NCBI RefSeq assembly: GCF_017315725.1
Contig: NZ_JAFLRG010000002.1
Coordinates: forward strand, 1,488,001 to 1,552,000
Length of the DNA stretch: 64,000 nt
Origin: Trinickia acidisoli
Lineage (GTDB): Bacteria; Pseudomonadota; Gammaproteobacteria; Burkholderiales; Burkholderiaceae
Direction: 5' to 3'
In this document: positions 51,698 through 61,700 of the stretch, piece by piece
Position numbering within the stretch: the stretch's first letter is position 1
How the letters are laid out: each line of letters opens with the position of its first letter
Notes under the pieces: model-generated
What the model was told of the DNA's origin: nothing
The model's database searches: none
The model's input: only the letters and a program-made list of their open reading frames with translations
Position numbers and translations under genes: made by a program

Positions 51698-52966
51698 ATG
51701 GGATTGCAGCGCAACCCGACCCCGCGCGCCGACGACAAGATCCGCGCTTACACGCGCATGAAAGGGCTCGCCACCGCCCTGCTCGCGGCGATGGCCGGCG
51801 TCTACGTACTCTCGCGCATCTACGAGCCGAGATACCCGGCGCTCGGTTTTGCCCGCGCCTTGGCCGAGGCCGCGATGGTGGGCGGCATCGCCGATTGGTT
51901 CGCCGTCACCGCTTTGTTCCGGCATCCGCTGCGCCTGCCGCTGCCGCATACGGCCATCATCCCGCGCAACAAGGATCGCATCGGCGAAAACTTGGCCAAG
52001 TTCGTCGAGACCAACTTCCTCGCGCCCGAGCTCATTGCCGGCAAGCTCGAACGAATCGACTTCACGACACAATTCGCACGCTGGCTCGCCGTGCCGGAAC
52101 GCGGCAAACAAATTGCGCAATGGGCGCTCGATTTCGTTCCGAGCCTGCTCTCGGCGATCGACGACGAGGACGTGCGGCGCTTCATCCACGATAACGTCGC
52201 CCAGCGGGTGCGCGACGTCGATACCCCGCTTCTCGTCGGCACGATTGCCGACACGCTGCTCGAAGACAACCGTCATCAAGCCGTCGTCACCGAACTGCTC
52301 GAACAATTGGCGCTGCTGTTCGAGGAACACAAGCCGCTGATCCGGCAGCGCGTGCGCGAAAGCACCGCGTGGATCTGGAAAAAGCTGTCGATCGACGAAA
52401 AAGTCTCCGACAATCTCATTGCCGTTGTCGACGATGCGCTCAAAGCACTCAGCGACAACCCCGACCATGCGTGGCGCCGCGGCTTCGACGATGCCATTCG
52501 CAGCTTCGTCGTTCAGCTCAAAACGTCACCCGACTATCTCGCCAAATGGGACGCCCTCAAAGAACGCTTGCTCGAACATCCAGCTCTTAAGGAGTACTTA
52601 TCAATTGTCTGGCGCGACATCAAGGCGAGCATCGAACGCGACGCCGCCGCGCCCGACTCGTACGTCAAGGCGCGGATAGAAGCTGCGATCGCAGGCATTG
52701 CCAAGGGTTTGCTCGACGATGCGGCCATGCGCGAACGTCTCGACGCATGGTTGCGAGAAACGATGCTTGCGGTCATCGACGCCCAACGGCATGCGATCGC
52801 CCGCCTCATTTCGGACACCGTGCATCATTGGGACGCACAAACCGTCACTGAAAAAATCGAACTCGAGGTCGGCCGCGATCTCCAATTCGTGCGCATCAAC
52901 GGGACGGTCATCGGCGGCATCGTCGGGCTCTTGCTTCATACGCTCGACGTCTTGTTGTTCAGATGA
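51698..52966 (+). CDS. DUF445-family membrane-associated protein
   Basis: A 422-residue protein: one N-terminal helix (GLATALLAAMAGVYVLSRIY), the DUF445 signature AAMVGGIADWFAVTALFRHPLRLPLPHTAIIPRNKDRIGENLAKFVETNFL, a long helical body and a C-terminal helix (VIGGIVGLLLHTLDVLLF). The family (YjiN-like) has no proven function. It sits between a LysR and a MarR gene on the same strand; the MarR start is 47 bases after its stop. Confidence 0.92.
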   Translation: MGLQRNPTPRADDKIRAYTRMKGLATALLAAMAGVYVLSRIYEPRYPALGFARALAEAAMVGGIADWFAVTALFRHPLRLPLPHTAIIPRNKDRIGENLAKFVETNFLAPELIAGKLERIDFTTQFARWLAVPERGKQIAQWALDFVPSLLSAIDDEDVRRFIHDNVAQRVRDVDTPLLVGTIADTLLEDNRHQAVVTELLEQLALLFEEHKPLIRQRVRESTAWIWKKLSIDEKVSDNLIAVVDDALKALSDNPDHAWRRGFDDAIRSFVVQLKTSPDYLAKWDALKERLLEHPALKEYLSIVWRDIKASIERDAAAPDSYVKARIEAAIAGIAKGLLDDAAMRERLDAWLRETMLAVIDAQRHAIARLISDTVHHWDAQTVTEKIELEVGRDLQFVRINGTVIGGIVGLLLHTLDVLLFR

Positions 52967-53013
52967 GAAGGCAATCTACACAGTTTACCTTCATATATGC
53001 TACAGTGCGTCAC

Positions 53014-53466
53014 ATGGATAAACGACGCATCGATTCCGGCGACACCTTGTCCGCCACATTGGCCGGCGACCTTCGCTCGATTGTCGGTCGACTCAAGCGA
53101 CGGTTGCGCGAACAAGGCACGGTCGGCGATTTCACGCCGTCTCAGGTCGCGGTTCTGTTACGGCTCGAACGCGACGGCCCGGCTACCGTGTCGAGTCTCG
53201 CGCGCGCGGAAGGCATGCGGCCGCAATCGATGGGTACGACGATCGCCCCGCTCGAAGCGGCCGGTCTCCTCGCCGGCTCGCCCGATCCCGACGACGGGCG
53301 GCAAACGCTGTTGTCGCTGACCGAAACGTGCCGCACCTATCTGCGTAAGAACCGCGCCGCGCGAGAAGACTGGCTTTGCCGCACGATCCAAGCGCGGCTG
53401 ACGGCCGACGAACAACGACACCTCGCCACTGCGGTCAAACTGCTCGAGCGGCTCGCCGCAGACTAA
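53014..53466 (+). CDS. MarR-family transcriptional regulator
   Basis: A 150-residue winged-helix regulator: TPSQVAVLLRLERDGPATVSSLARAEGMRPQSMGTTIAPLEAAGLLAGSPDPDDGRQTLLSLTETCRTYL. MarR proteins respond to phenolic or oxidising ligands and repress efflux genes. The MFS exporter starts 129 bases downstream on the same strand and is the likely target. The ATG at 53014 begins the family N-terminus; an earlier in-frame codon at 52963 overlaps DUF445. Confidence 0.92.
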   Translation: MDKRRIDSGDTLSATLAGDLRSIVGRLKRRLREQGTVGDFTPSQVAVLLRLERDGPATVSSLARAEGMRPQSMGTTIAPLEAAGLLAGSPDPDDGRQTLLSLTETCRTYLRKNRAAREDWLCRTIQARLTADEQRHLATAVKLLERLAAD

Positions 53467-53595
53467 AGCCCCACGCATGCACCCATCCATCGCCGAAATA
53501 AGCACCTTTTTCGCAGCGACGATCGGCCCTACGCTTGATCTTGCTGCTTCGCCGCTCGGCAATGCTCCGCCACGAAACACCGCGCGGGAGCCGGC

Positions 53596-54846
53596 ATGAG
53601 TGAAACGGCTGCGGGCGTCTTTCGGTCGCTTCGTTTTTTCAACTATCGGGTCTGGGCAGCCGGTGCGATCGTCTCGAACATCGGCACTTGGATGCAGCGC
53701 ACGGCGCAAGACTGGCTCGTGCTGACAGAACTCACGCATCACAGCGCATCCGCCGTGAGCGTCGTCATGTCGCTGCAGTTCGGGCCGCAGTTGCTGTTGT
53801 TGCCGGTGAGCGGATACGCCGCCGATCATCTCGACCGGCGCAAGCTGCTGATGTTTACGCAAGCCGCGCAAGGCGCACTGGCACTCGCCCTTGGCGTTCT
53901 CACGATCGCCGGCATCGTGCAGCTATGGCACGTCTATGTGTTCGCCTTTTTGTTCGGATGCGTCACCGCATTGGATGCACCGGTGCGGCAGACTTTCGTG
54001 TCGGATCTGGTCGGCGACACGGAATTGCCCAATGCCGTCGCCCTCAATTCCACGTCGTTCAATCTCGCGCGGATGGTCGGGCCCGCCGTGGCAGGGATCC
54101 TCATCGCGTCGATCGGCACCGGTTGGGCCTTCTTGCTGAACGGATTGTCGTTCATCGCCGTGCTGACCTCGCTCGGCTTCATGCGCATCCACGAATTGCG
54201 CCGAGGGCCGCGCGCGACACGCACCCGCGGCGGCCTCGCGGCCGGCTTTCGCTATGTCTGGGCTCGCCCCGACTTGAAAGCGACGGTGATCATGCTGTTT
54301 CTCATCGGCACGTTCGGCCTGAATTTTCCGATCTTCATCTCGACGATGGCCGTCAGCGTTTTTCACGTTGGCGCAAGTCAATACGGCGCGCTGTCTTCGA
54401 TGATGGCGATCGGCACCGTCACGGGCGCGCTCTCCAGCGCGCACGTGAGCCAGCCTCGATTCAAATCGATGCTCGCGTCGTCGGCCGTCTTCGGCCTCGG
54501 TTGCGCCATCGCCGCGGTGGCGCCCAATTATTGGTCGTTCGGCGCAGCGCTCGTCGTCATCGGCATGGCTTCGTTGATGTTCCTGACGACGACCAACAGC
54601 CTCATGCAACTCTCCACCGAGCCTGCGATGCGCGGGCGCGTGATGGCGATTCGCGTCGGCGTCGCGCTCGGCGGCACGCCGCTCGGCGCACCGATCGTCG
54701 GCTGGGTGGCCGATCACTGGGGGCCGCGTTGGGCCATTGTCGTAGGCGCGGCATCCGGTCTTGCCGCGGCCTTGGTCGCGGCGCGCGCGTTGGCCGTGGA
54801 ACGCAACCGCAACCGCAGCCGAGCGGCGATCGCGGCGGAGGAATGA
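53596..54846 (+). CDS. MFS exporter, EntS/DHA3-like
   Basis: A 416-residue twelve-helix transporter of the DHA3 (EntS/macrolide exporter) type: FRSLRFFNYRVWAAGAIVSNIGTWMQRTAQDWLVL, VSGYAADHLDRRKLLMFTQAAQG (motif A), FGCVTALDAPVRQTFVSDLVGDTELPNAVALNSTSFNLARMVGPAVAGILIA, and STEPAMRGRVMAIRVGVALGGTPLGAPIVGWVADHWGPRW. It should export a drug or siderophore by proton antiport. It is preceded by a MarR gene and followed by a second MFS gene. Confidence 0.92.
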   Translation: MSETAAGVFRSLRFFNYRVWAAGAIVSNIGTWMQRTAQDWLVLTELTHHSASAVSVVMSLQFGPQLLLLPVSGYAADHLDRRKLLMFTQAAQGALALALGVLTIAGIVQLWHVYVFAFLFGCVTALDAPVRQTFVSDLVGDTELPNAVALNSTSFNLARMVGPAVAGILIASIGTGWAFLLNGLSFIAVLTSLGFMRIHELRRGPRATRTRGGLAAGFRYVWARPDLKATVIMLFLIGTFGLNFPIFISTMAVSVFHVGASQYGALSSMMAIGTVTGALSSAHVSQPRFKSMLASSAVFGLGCAIAAVAPNYWSFGAALVVIGMASLMFLTTTNSLMQLSTEPAMRGRVMAIRVGVALGGTPLGAPIVGWVADHWGPRWAIVVGAASGLAAALVAARALAVERNRNRSRAAIAAEE

Positions 54847-54906
54847 GCATTGCGCAATATGCGAGGGTGTCCCACTCGGTTGCACGAGAAGCGACATTTC
54901 TATTAA

Positions 54907-56448
54907 ATGGACCCCGTCCCTTTATCAGAAAGCGCCACGCAAACCGTCAAGATGCCCGACCAATTAGAGACCGAGATCCAGCACGACGCGCCTCGAACAA
55001 CGGCAATCATGCAGCGGAGCAGTAAAGCATCTTCGAAGCGCGGCGGCCAACCGGGCAAGCATTCACTCGGGCCGTTGCCCTATGTCGTCGCGGCAACCTT
55101 CTTCATGGAGTACCTCGACACGACGATCATCGCGACCGCCCTGCCGCAAATGGCGCACGCGTTCTCGATCAGCCCGAACGCGTTGAGCATCGGTATGAGC
55201 GCGTACATGATCGCGCTCGCGATCTTCATTCCGGCAAGCGGCTGGGTGGCCGATCGATTCGGGTCGCGCAGCGTGTTCTTTTCGGCGATCGTGACGTTTA
55301 CGATCGCGTCGATCCTGTGCGGTCTTTCGCAAAACGTCGTGGAATTTACGGCTGCGCGCGTGCTGCAAGGTGTCGGCGGTGCGCTCATGGTGCCCGTCGG
55401 CCGCTTGATCGTCGTGCGCAGCACCGATAAGAGCCGCCTCATGCAAGCGATCTCCACGATCACTTGGCCCGGCATCGTCGCGCCCGTCATCGGACCCCCG
55501 CTCGGTGGGTTCATCACGACATACGCGTCTTGGCGCTGGATCTTTTTATTGAACGTACCGGTTTGTCTCGCCGTACTCTGCGCAGTCGTCACGTGGGTGC
55601 CGAATCTGCGCGGCGAGCAGCGCAAACCGCTCGACATCGTCGGGCTTGCACTGAGCGGGCTTACGCTCACGTCGATCCTCTACGGTGCCGACTTGGCGAG
55701 CCAGCCCGGCACGAACCCGCTCGTCGGGCTTGCACTCGTGGCGGCTGGCGTCGTCGTCGGCGTCATCGCCTTTCGCCATGCCCGCGGACATAGCCATCCG
55801 CTCATCGACATCTCGACACTTAGGATTCCTACGTTTTCGGCCACAGTCGTCACAGGGTCGATCACGCGCATCGGCATCGGCGCGGTGCCCTATCTGATGC
55901 CGCTGCTCTTTCAGATCGGCTTCGGTCTCTCGGCTTTCAAATCGGGCTTGCTGCTGCTCGCGAGCGCGGTCGGCAATCTCGGCATGAAAGCGCTGACGAC
56001 CTCCGTCTTCCAGCGCTACGGCTTCAAGCGCGTGGCAATCATCGATTGCGTGGTGTGCGGCGTATTCACGATCGCATGCGGCCTGTTGACGCCCGAGGTG
56101 CCGCTCGCATGGACGCTATTCGTCGTGCTCCTCTACGGCATGACGCGCTCGATGCAGTTCTCGACGATGGCAACACTCGCCTATGCGGACGTACCTTCGC
56201 CGCAAATGAGCGCGGCCAACACCCTCTGGAACGCGGCCGCGCAAATGGCAACCGGCCTCGGTATCGCGTTCGGCGCGCTTGCGCTGCGCGGTGCGTCGGC
56301 CATCAACGGCGAAGGCGTCGATCAAGCATTCACGCTCAGCGACTTCCGGCTCGCTTTTCTGTGTGCCGGCTTACTGACACTCGTCTCGATCTGGGGATAC
56401 GTGCGCTTGGCAAGCGACGCGGGCGACAAACTTCGCACACATCATTGA
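54907..56448 (+). CDS. MFS drug:proton antiporter, DHA2 (14-helix) type
   Basis: A 513-residue transporter: VVAATFFMEYLDTTIIATALPQMAHAF (motif D1 with the LDTTI signature of DHA2 pumps), SGWVADRFGSRSVFFSAI (motif A), GVGGALMVPVGRLIVVRS, and WPGIVAPVIGPPLGGFITTYASWRWIFLLNVPV (motif C). The first 55 residues are hydrophilic and unusually long, so in-frame ATGs at 54952 or 55009 could be the true start. It follows the DHA3 gene by 60 bases, probably in the same transcript. Its 3' end overlaps the convergent pbpC stop by seven bases. Confidence 0.9.
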   Translation: MDPVPLSESATQTVKMPDQLETEIQHDAPRTTAIMQRSSKASSKRGGQPGKHSLGPLPYVVAATFFMEYLDTTIIATALPQMAHAFSISPNALSIGMSAYMIALAIFIPASGWVADRFGSRSVFFSAIVTFTIASILCGLSQNVVEFTAARVLQGVGGALMVPVGRLIVVRSTDKSRLMQAISTITWPGIVAPVIGPPLGGFITTYASWRWIFLLNVPVCLAVLCAVVTWVPNLRGEQRKPLDIVGLALSGLTLTSILYGADLASQPGTNPLVGLALVAAGVVVGVIAFRHARGHSHPLIDISTLRIPTFSATVVTGSITRIGIGAVPYLMPLLFQIGFGLSAFKSGLLLLASAVGNLGMKALTTSVFQRYGFKRVAIIDCVVCGVFTIACGLLTPEVPLAWTLFVVLLYGMTRSMQFSTMATLAYADVPSPQMSAANTLWNAAAQMATGLGIAFGALALRGASAINGEGVDQAFTLSDFRLAFLCAGLLTLVSIWGYVRLASDAGDKLRTHH

Positions 56449-58727
56449 CGCGCGAGTTTGGGCGATGGCGACGCCGCTGTACGCGCCGTCGCACCGCGCA
56501 CTTCGAAGCGAACCGCGTCGACACTCGTGCCTTGCGCATCGACGAGTTCGAGCACGTGGTGTCCTGGCCACGGCAGCCAAAGCACACGTTCGGCATGGCC
56601 GAGCAGTCTGCCGTCGAGTCGCCACACGGTGCGCGTCGACGCGCCGCTCGCGCGTTCGAAGACGATGCGTTGGCGCGACGCCGGGATATCGGGATCGAGT
56701 GCGAACGTGGTGCCGTCCGTCGGCGACCCGATGCGCGGCGCAGCGCTTTCCGTATTACGGGCGCTCGGCGGCGCGTAGGCCACCGCGCGCGCCGATGCGC
56801 CGCCCGCATCCGCGGCAAGCCGTACCGTCGATACCTCGGTGCCCTTGAGGAACCACTCGGTGCGTGCCGGCTCGACGTTGCTCTCGAATGCAACGCGCGT
56901 TTGGACGACGCCGGGCGGCGCGACCGGCGGCGTACTCGGCACGTGCCGATGCAGGTATTCGACGACAGCCGCCCAGATCGGCGAAGCGCCCGTCACGCCC
57001 GATACGTCCCACATCGCATCGCCGTCGGCATTGCCGACCCACACGCCGACCGTATAGCGCGACGTAAAGCCGATCGTCCAGTTGTCGCGCATGTCCTTGC
57101 TCGTACCGGTCTTCACCGCCGAGAAAAAACGCGTCGCCAGCGGGCTATCGAAACCGAACGTGCGTGTCCTCGCGTTGTTGTCCGAGAGCACGGTCGTGAT
57201 GATGTAGGTTGCGTCGGCGCTGAAGACGCGGTGCGGTGCATCCGCGGCTTGCGGGCTGCGCTTGCCCGGCAAGCGCGGCAAGTCATGCGTCGGCGTCTCA
57301 ACGCCGCCGTTGGCCAGCGCGCGATAGGCGTTCGTCAACGACAGCAACGTAATATCCGCGCTGCCGAGCGCAAGCGAATAGCCGTAGTAGTCGCCGCTTT
57401 GCTCGAGCGGCAGGCCGAGTGCCGTCAGCGTCTTGGCGAAACGATGCGGCGTCACCATCACGAGCGTCCGTACGGCAGGCACGTTCAGCGAAGAACCGAG
57501 CGCCGTGCGCACGCTGACCCAGCCTTTGAAATCCTTGTCGTAATTCTGCGGAATATAGAGGCCGCCGCCCGTGGAGAGATCGAGCGGTGCGTCGTCGAGC
57601 AGCGATGCCGTCGTCAATCGACGATCGTCGATGGCCTGCGCATAGAGAAACGGCTTGAGCGTCGATCCCGGTTGACGGCGCGCAAGCACGGCATCGACGT
57701 CGCGGGCGCCGGAGAGCCCGCCCGACGAACCGACCCACGCCAACACGTTACCCGTCGCGTTGTCGAGCACGACGAGCGCGCCGTCGTGCACGTTGCGCGC
57801 ATGGGCGGGCGCATTGAGTTCGGCCAGCGTTCGCCTGAGCGTATCGGTCGCGAATCGCTGCAGCTTGGCGTCGAGTGTCGTCACAACGCGCTTGCCTGCC
57901 GTAGGATGCGTTTGCGCCGCAACGCGCCGCGCAAAATGCGGCGCGAGCGATTCCGGATCGGGCGAAACCGCCAAGATAGCCGGCGCGGGCCGTGCAAAGG
58001 CAAGTTGAACGTAGCTCGCGAGGTTATCGCATCGCTGAGGCGCGTTCATGTCGCGCAGAATGCGGCACGCCCGTTCGCTCACTTTCATATACGGCGCGTT
58101 CGGTGCGCGAATCAATGCTGCTGCGATGGCCGCCTCGCGATCGTCGAGCCCCGACGGCGCCTTGCCGAACAGCGTCAACGACAACGCCGACAAGCCGATC
58201 GTTTCGCCGCGAAACGGCACGAGGTTCAAATAGGCTTCGAGGATTTGATCCTTGCGCCACGACCGTTCGAGCCAAAGCGCACTGACCGCCTGCCCCGCTT
58301 TCTGCACGATCGAACGTCGACCGGAGTGCTGCGGGTCATCGCTTAGGAGTCCTGTCAATTGCATCGTGACCGTGGAAGCGCCGCGCGTACGCGTGTTCCA
58401 TAGGTTCGCCCATGCCGCCGCGGCCGCGCCGTGCCAATCGACGCCGCTGTGTTCGTAGAAGCGCTTGTCTTCCGACATGACGATCGCTTCTCGCAATGCG
58501 GGCGAAACGTCGGTCAGCGCGACCCAATCGCCGCGACGCTCCTTGTTGTCGACGCGGGTTCGCTCCAACGGCACGCCATCGCGCGAGAGCAGTACCCAAT
58601 CGGAACTGCGCCATGCACCGCGCACTTGCTCGAATGTGGGCAGTGCATGGGCGTAGGGCGCCGTCACGAGCAGCAGTGCGCAGAGCATGCCGCGTACTTT
58701 CGCCGCGCTTCGTCGCATCGGTTGCAT
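56442..58727 (-). CDS. pbpC: Penicillin-binding protein 1C
   Basis: A 761-residue bifunctional peptidoglycan synthase. Signal/anchor near residues 12-28. GT51 transglycosylase: catalytic Glu86 in MSEDKRFYEHSGVD, GASTVTMQLTGLL. Transpeptidase: S355-x2-K358 (QPGSTLKPF), S413-x-N415 (GSSLNVP) and K539-T-G541 (KTGTSKDMRDNW). A C-terminal PBP1C/BiPBP_C domain follows from about residue 680. It polymerises and crosslinks glycan, probably as a repair or defence enzyme. It follows the alpha-2-macroglobulin gene by 24 bases in the same direction, the arrangement known from E. coli yfhM-pbpC. Confidence 0.95.
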   Translation of the reverse strand: MQPMRRSAAKVRGMLCALLLVTAPYAHALPTFEQVRGAWRSSDWVLLSRDGVPLERTRVDNKERRGDWVALTDVSPALREAIVMSEDKRFYEHSGVDWHGAAAAAWANLWNTRTRGASTVTMQLTGLLSDDPQHSGRRSIVQKAGQAVSALWLERSWRKDQILEAYLNLVPFRGETIGLSALSLTLFGKAPSGLDDREAAIAAALIRAPNAPYMKVSERACRILRDMNAPQRCDNLASYVQLAFARPAPAILAVSPDPESLAPHFARRVAAQTHPTAGKRVVTTLDAKLQRFATDTLRRTLAELNAPAHARNVHDGALVVLDNATGNVLAWVGSSGGLSGARDVDAVLARRQPGSTLKPFLYAQAIDDRRLTTASLLDDAPLDLSTGGGLYIPQNYDKDFKGWVSVRTALGSSLNVPAVRTLVMVTPHRFAKTLTALGLPLEQSGDYYGYSLALGSADITLLSLTNAYRALANGGVETPTHDLPRLPGKRSPQAADAPHRVFSADATYIITTVLSDNNARTRTFGFDSPLATRFFSAVKTGTSKDMRDNWTIGFTSRYTVGVWVGNADGDAMWDVSGVTGASPIWAAVVEYLHRHVPSTPPVAPPGVVQTRVAFESNVEPARTEWFLKGTEVSTVRLAADAGGASARAVAYAPPSARNTESAAPRIGSPTDGTTFALDPDIPASRQRIVFERASGASTRTVWRLDGRLLGHAERVLWLPWPGHHVLELVDAQGTSVDAVRFEVRGATARTAASPSPKLARQ

Positions 58728-58751
58728 CGACTCGTCTCTCTAAACGTCGCT

Positions 58752-61700
58752 CTATTGCTTTGCCGCCGGCATCTGCACGGCGACGTTCGCGTTCGGCAGC
58801 ACGCCGAACGTCGACGGCGCGTAAAGCGCTTCGACGCGCGTCGGCGGCAGACCGAACGTGCCGGCATTGTTCAATCGGATCGTGTATTCGACCGAGAATT
58901 TGCCCTTCGGTACGTAATCGTAATAAGCGCGATACCCGTCGAAGCTGCGCTCGACGAACGCCGGCCATACGTCGCCGCTCGACTTCTCGCCCGCGGTCGC
59001 CACCTGCGAATCGCGACCAAGACCGGAGCCGAGAATCGTCGCGCCCGCCGGCACGGGATCGTTGACGACGACCCACGTCATGTCCGATTGCGCATCGATG
59101 TCGAGATGCACGCGCAGGATATCGCCGCGGGTGTAGATCCCCTTCACGGCCGGATCGATCGGCGTCACCGTCTTCGTGATTCGGTATCCGGCCGAGAACG
59201 GCGCTTTGAGCGCAACGGCAGCGAGGCTTTCGATCGTCGCCCAAGGCTTGCCGGTGCCCTGCTGCGTGAGCGTCAACGAAACCGGCCCCGTGTGCGCCTC
59301 GGGCGGCCACGGCAACAATTCGCTGCGCGTGTTCGTCGTCTTCGTCACCGGTGTGGCCGATGCGGCATTCGCCGCTGCGGTCGCTGACTGATTCCATGCG
59401 ATCGTCTTCGACGTCGTCCCGAGTTCGAGCTTGGTTTGCCCCGTCACGGGCGTGCTTTCGAACGCGCGCGAGAATTCCTCGACGGCAAGCAGCCCCCACA
59501 GATTGGAAGTCGTCGTCGACCATGCGCCGCCGCTTTGCAGCGCGAGCAGGCCCGCGACGAGACGCGGCATCTCGTCCTTCCAGCCGGGCGAGTCGACGAA
59601 CGTCAACACGGTACGCGCGGCATTCGTTTCCGAACCCGTCATCAACCACCAGAGATCGTCGTTGTCGGCCGTCGAGAAGGTCAAGCGCGTGCCTTGGTAC
59701 GTCAAGCGAGAGCGGATGATTTGCTCGGCCTGCGCCAGCTTCTCGTCGCGCTGCGGGACGTCCTTCACGCGCGTGAGAATCGCGTCATAGTCGAGCACCG
59801 CGGACGTCGGCCATTGGTTCGGCGCGATTTCGATCGATTCGAGCATGCTCGCGCGTGCATCGCCATAACGTGACAAGGCCTCGATCGCTTCGAGCTTGCG
59901 CAAATCGAGATCTTGACGCGGCGCCCAGACGTTGCGCTTGATTTTGCCCTCGACGAAATTCTCGAGGCCGGCTTCGAGCTTGGCGCGCAAATCGTCGGGC
60001 AGCGCGAAGCGCGCATCGACCTTCGCGGCTTCGTTGGTGACCGATAGCAGATAGGCGCTCAGCACCGTGCTGCCCGTGTTGCCGCTGTCCTCGCTAGGCG
60101 GAAAGTAGTTTGCTAGGCCGTCCCGATCGAGATAGACGGGCATCTTCGCCAGCACGGCCTGCCATTGCACGGGGTCCGCCATCCCCAGCGCGCGCGACGT
60201 CAACTGCTCGAGGCAACCGTACGGGTAGCGCTCGAACCATCGACGCACACCGGGCAGACCATCGGAAAGCTTCGGCTGCAGCGATACGGCGATGCCGCCG
60301 CGCACCGCACCGGCTTGCGTCGCCGTTGCGTCCGGCGGCGCGGCAACCGGAAGAGTGAACGTACCGTCGACCTGCGTCAGCGTCGCTTGTTGCACGGTCA
60401 CGGGAATCGCGGCGGCAACACGCTCCGTCACCTTGAGCGAATCGGCTGCATGCGGGCCGCCCTGCTCGGCTGCGCCGACGGTCCACGTCAGCGCCGGAAG
60501 CATGGCATCGGAAATACCGTCCGGCGGCGTGACCATCCACGCAACCTCTCGCGCGGAATCGGCCGCGACGTCGACGGTTTGCGGTTGCAGCGGCACGCCG
60601 GGTACGTCGGGCGTCACCACGACCTTCATCGCGCGTGCCGTCGTGTTGCGTACCGTGAATTGCGCGCGGAATCGATCGCCTTCGCGCACGAGCGGCGGCA
60701 GCCCTGAGATCAGTTGCAGATCTTGCGTGCTGCGTATCGTCGTGCTGCCCGTCCCGAACGTCCCATCGCCGACCGCCGCGATCGCTACGATACGAAAACT
60801 CGTGAGCGAATCGTTGAGCGGTACGTCGATCGTCGCATCGCCGTTCGCATCGAGCGTCACGCGGGGATTCCACAGCAGTAGCGTGTCGAACAACTCGCGC
60901 GTCGGGCTGTGGCCGCCACCGCCGCCGGCCGGCACGGCCTTACGCCCGAAGTGACGGCGCCCGACGATTTCCATTTGCGCCGTTGCGGTCTCCACGCCAT
61001 AGGAGCGCTGCTGCAGCATCGCATCGAGCAAGTCCCAACTGTCGTTCGGCATCAGCTCGAGCAGCGCTTCGTCGACAGCCGCGACCGCGATCTGCGTGCC
61101 GGCCGGCGCACGCTTGCCGTTCGGCATTTGCACGTGCAGCTTCACGTGCGCCTTGCCGCGCACCGTATAAGTCTTGGCATCGGGCACGACCGTGACGCCG
61201 AGCTTGTGCGCCGCCGTGCCTACCTTGATTTGGGCTAGCCCATACCGGTATGAGGGTTTCGATAGATCGACGAGCGGGGTCGGCGGATCGTAATGACGGC
61301 CCTCGTACCAGAACGCGTGCACCCATTCGAGCGGCGCCTTCCAGCCCCAAGTGAAGAACGAGTACCAAGGCACCTCGTGAATCCGCCCTCGCAATGCCAA
61401 GACCGAGACGTAAACGTTCGGCCCCCAATCCGGTTGCACTTTCAACGACACCGTCGGGTCCTTGCCGTCGAGCTTCACGACGTGCGTCTCGATGATGCCC
61501 TCACGCTCGACCGCCACGAGCGCCGTGGCGAAACGGAACGGCATGCGCACTTGGAAGCGCGCCGTCTCGCCGGGCTCGTACGAGGTTTTTTCCGGCAATA
61601 CGTCGATACGATCCGTATCCTCGCCGCCGAACCAGAGGTCTTCCTCGCGCGTGACCCACACGGAGGTCGTTGCCGTCGATGCGTTGCCGTCGCCGTCCTT

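Noticed and set aside
56046..58346. A very long open frame (766 codons) on the plus strand over pbpC
   Set aside because: It is Arg/His-rich with no domain, no ribosome site and runs exactly antisense to a gene with complete PBP1C motifs. Open antisense frames are common in high-GC DNA.
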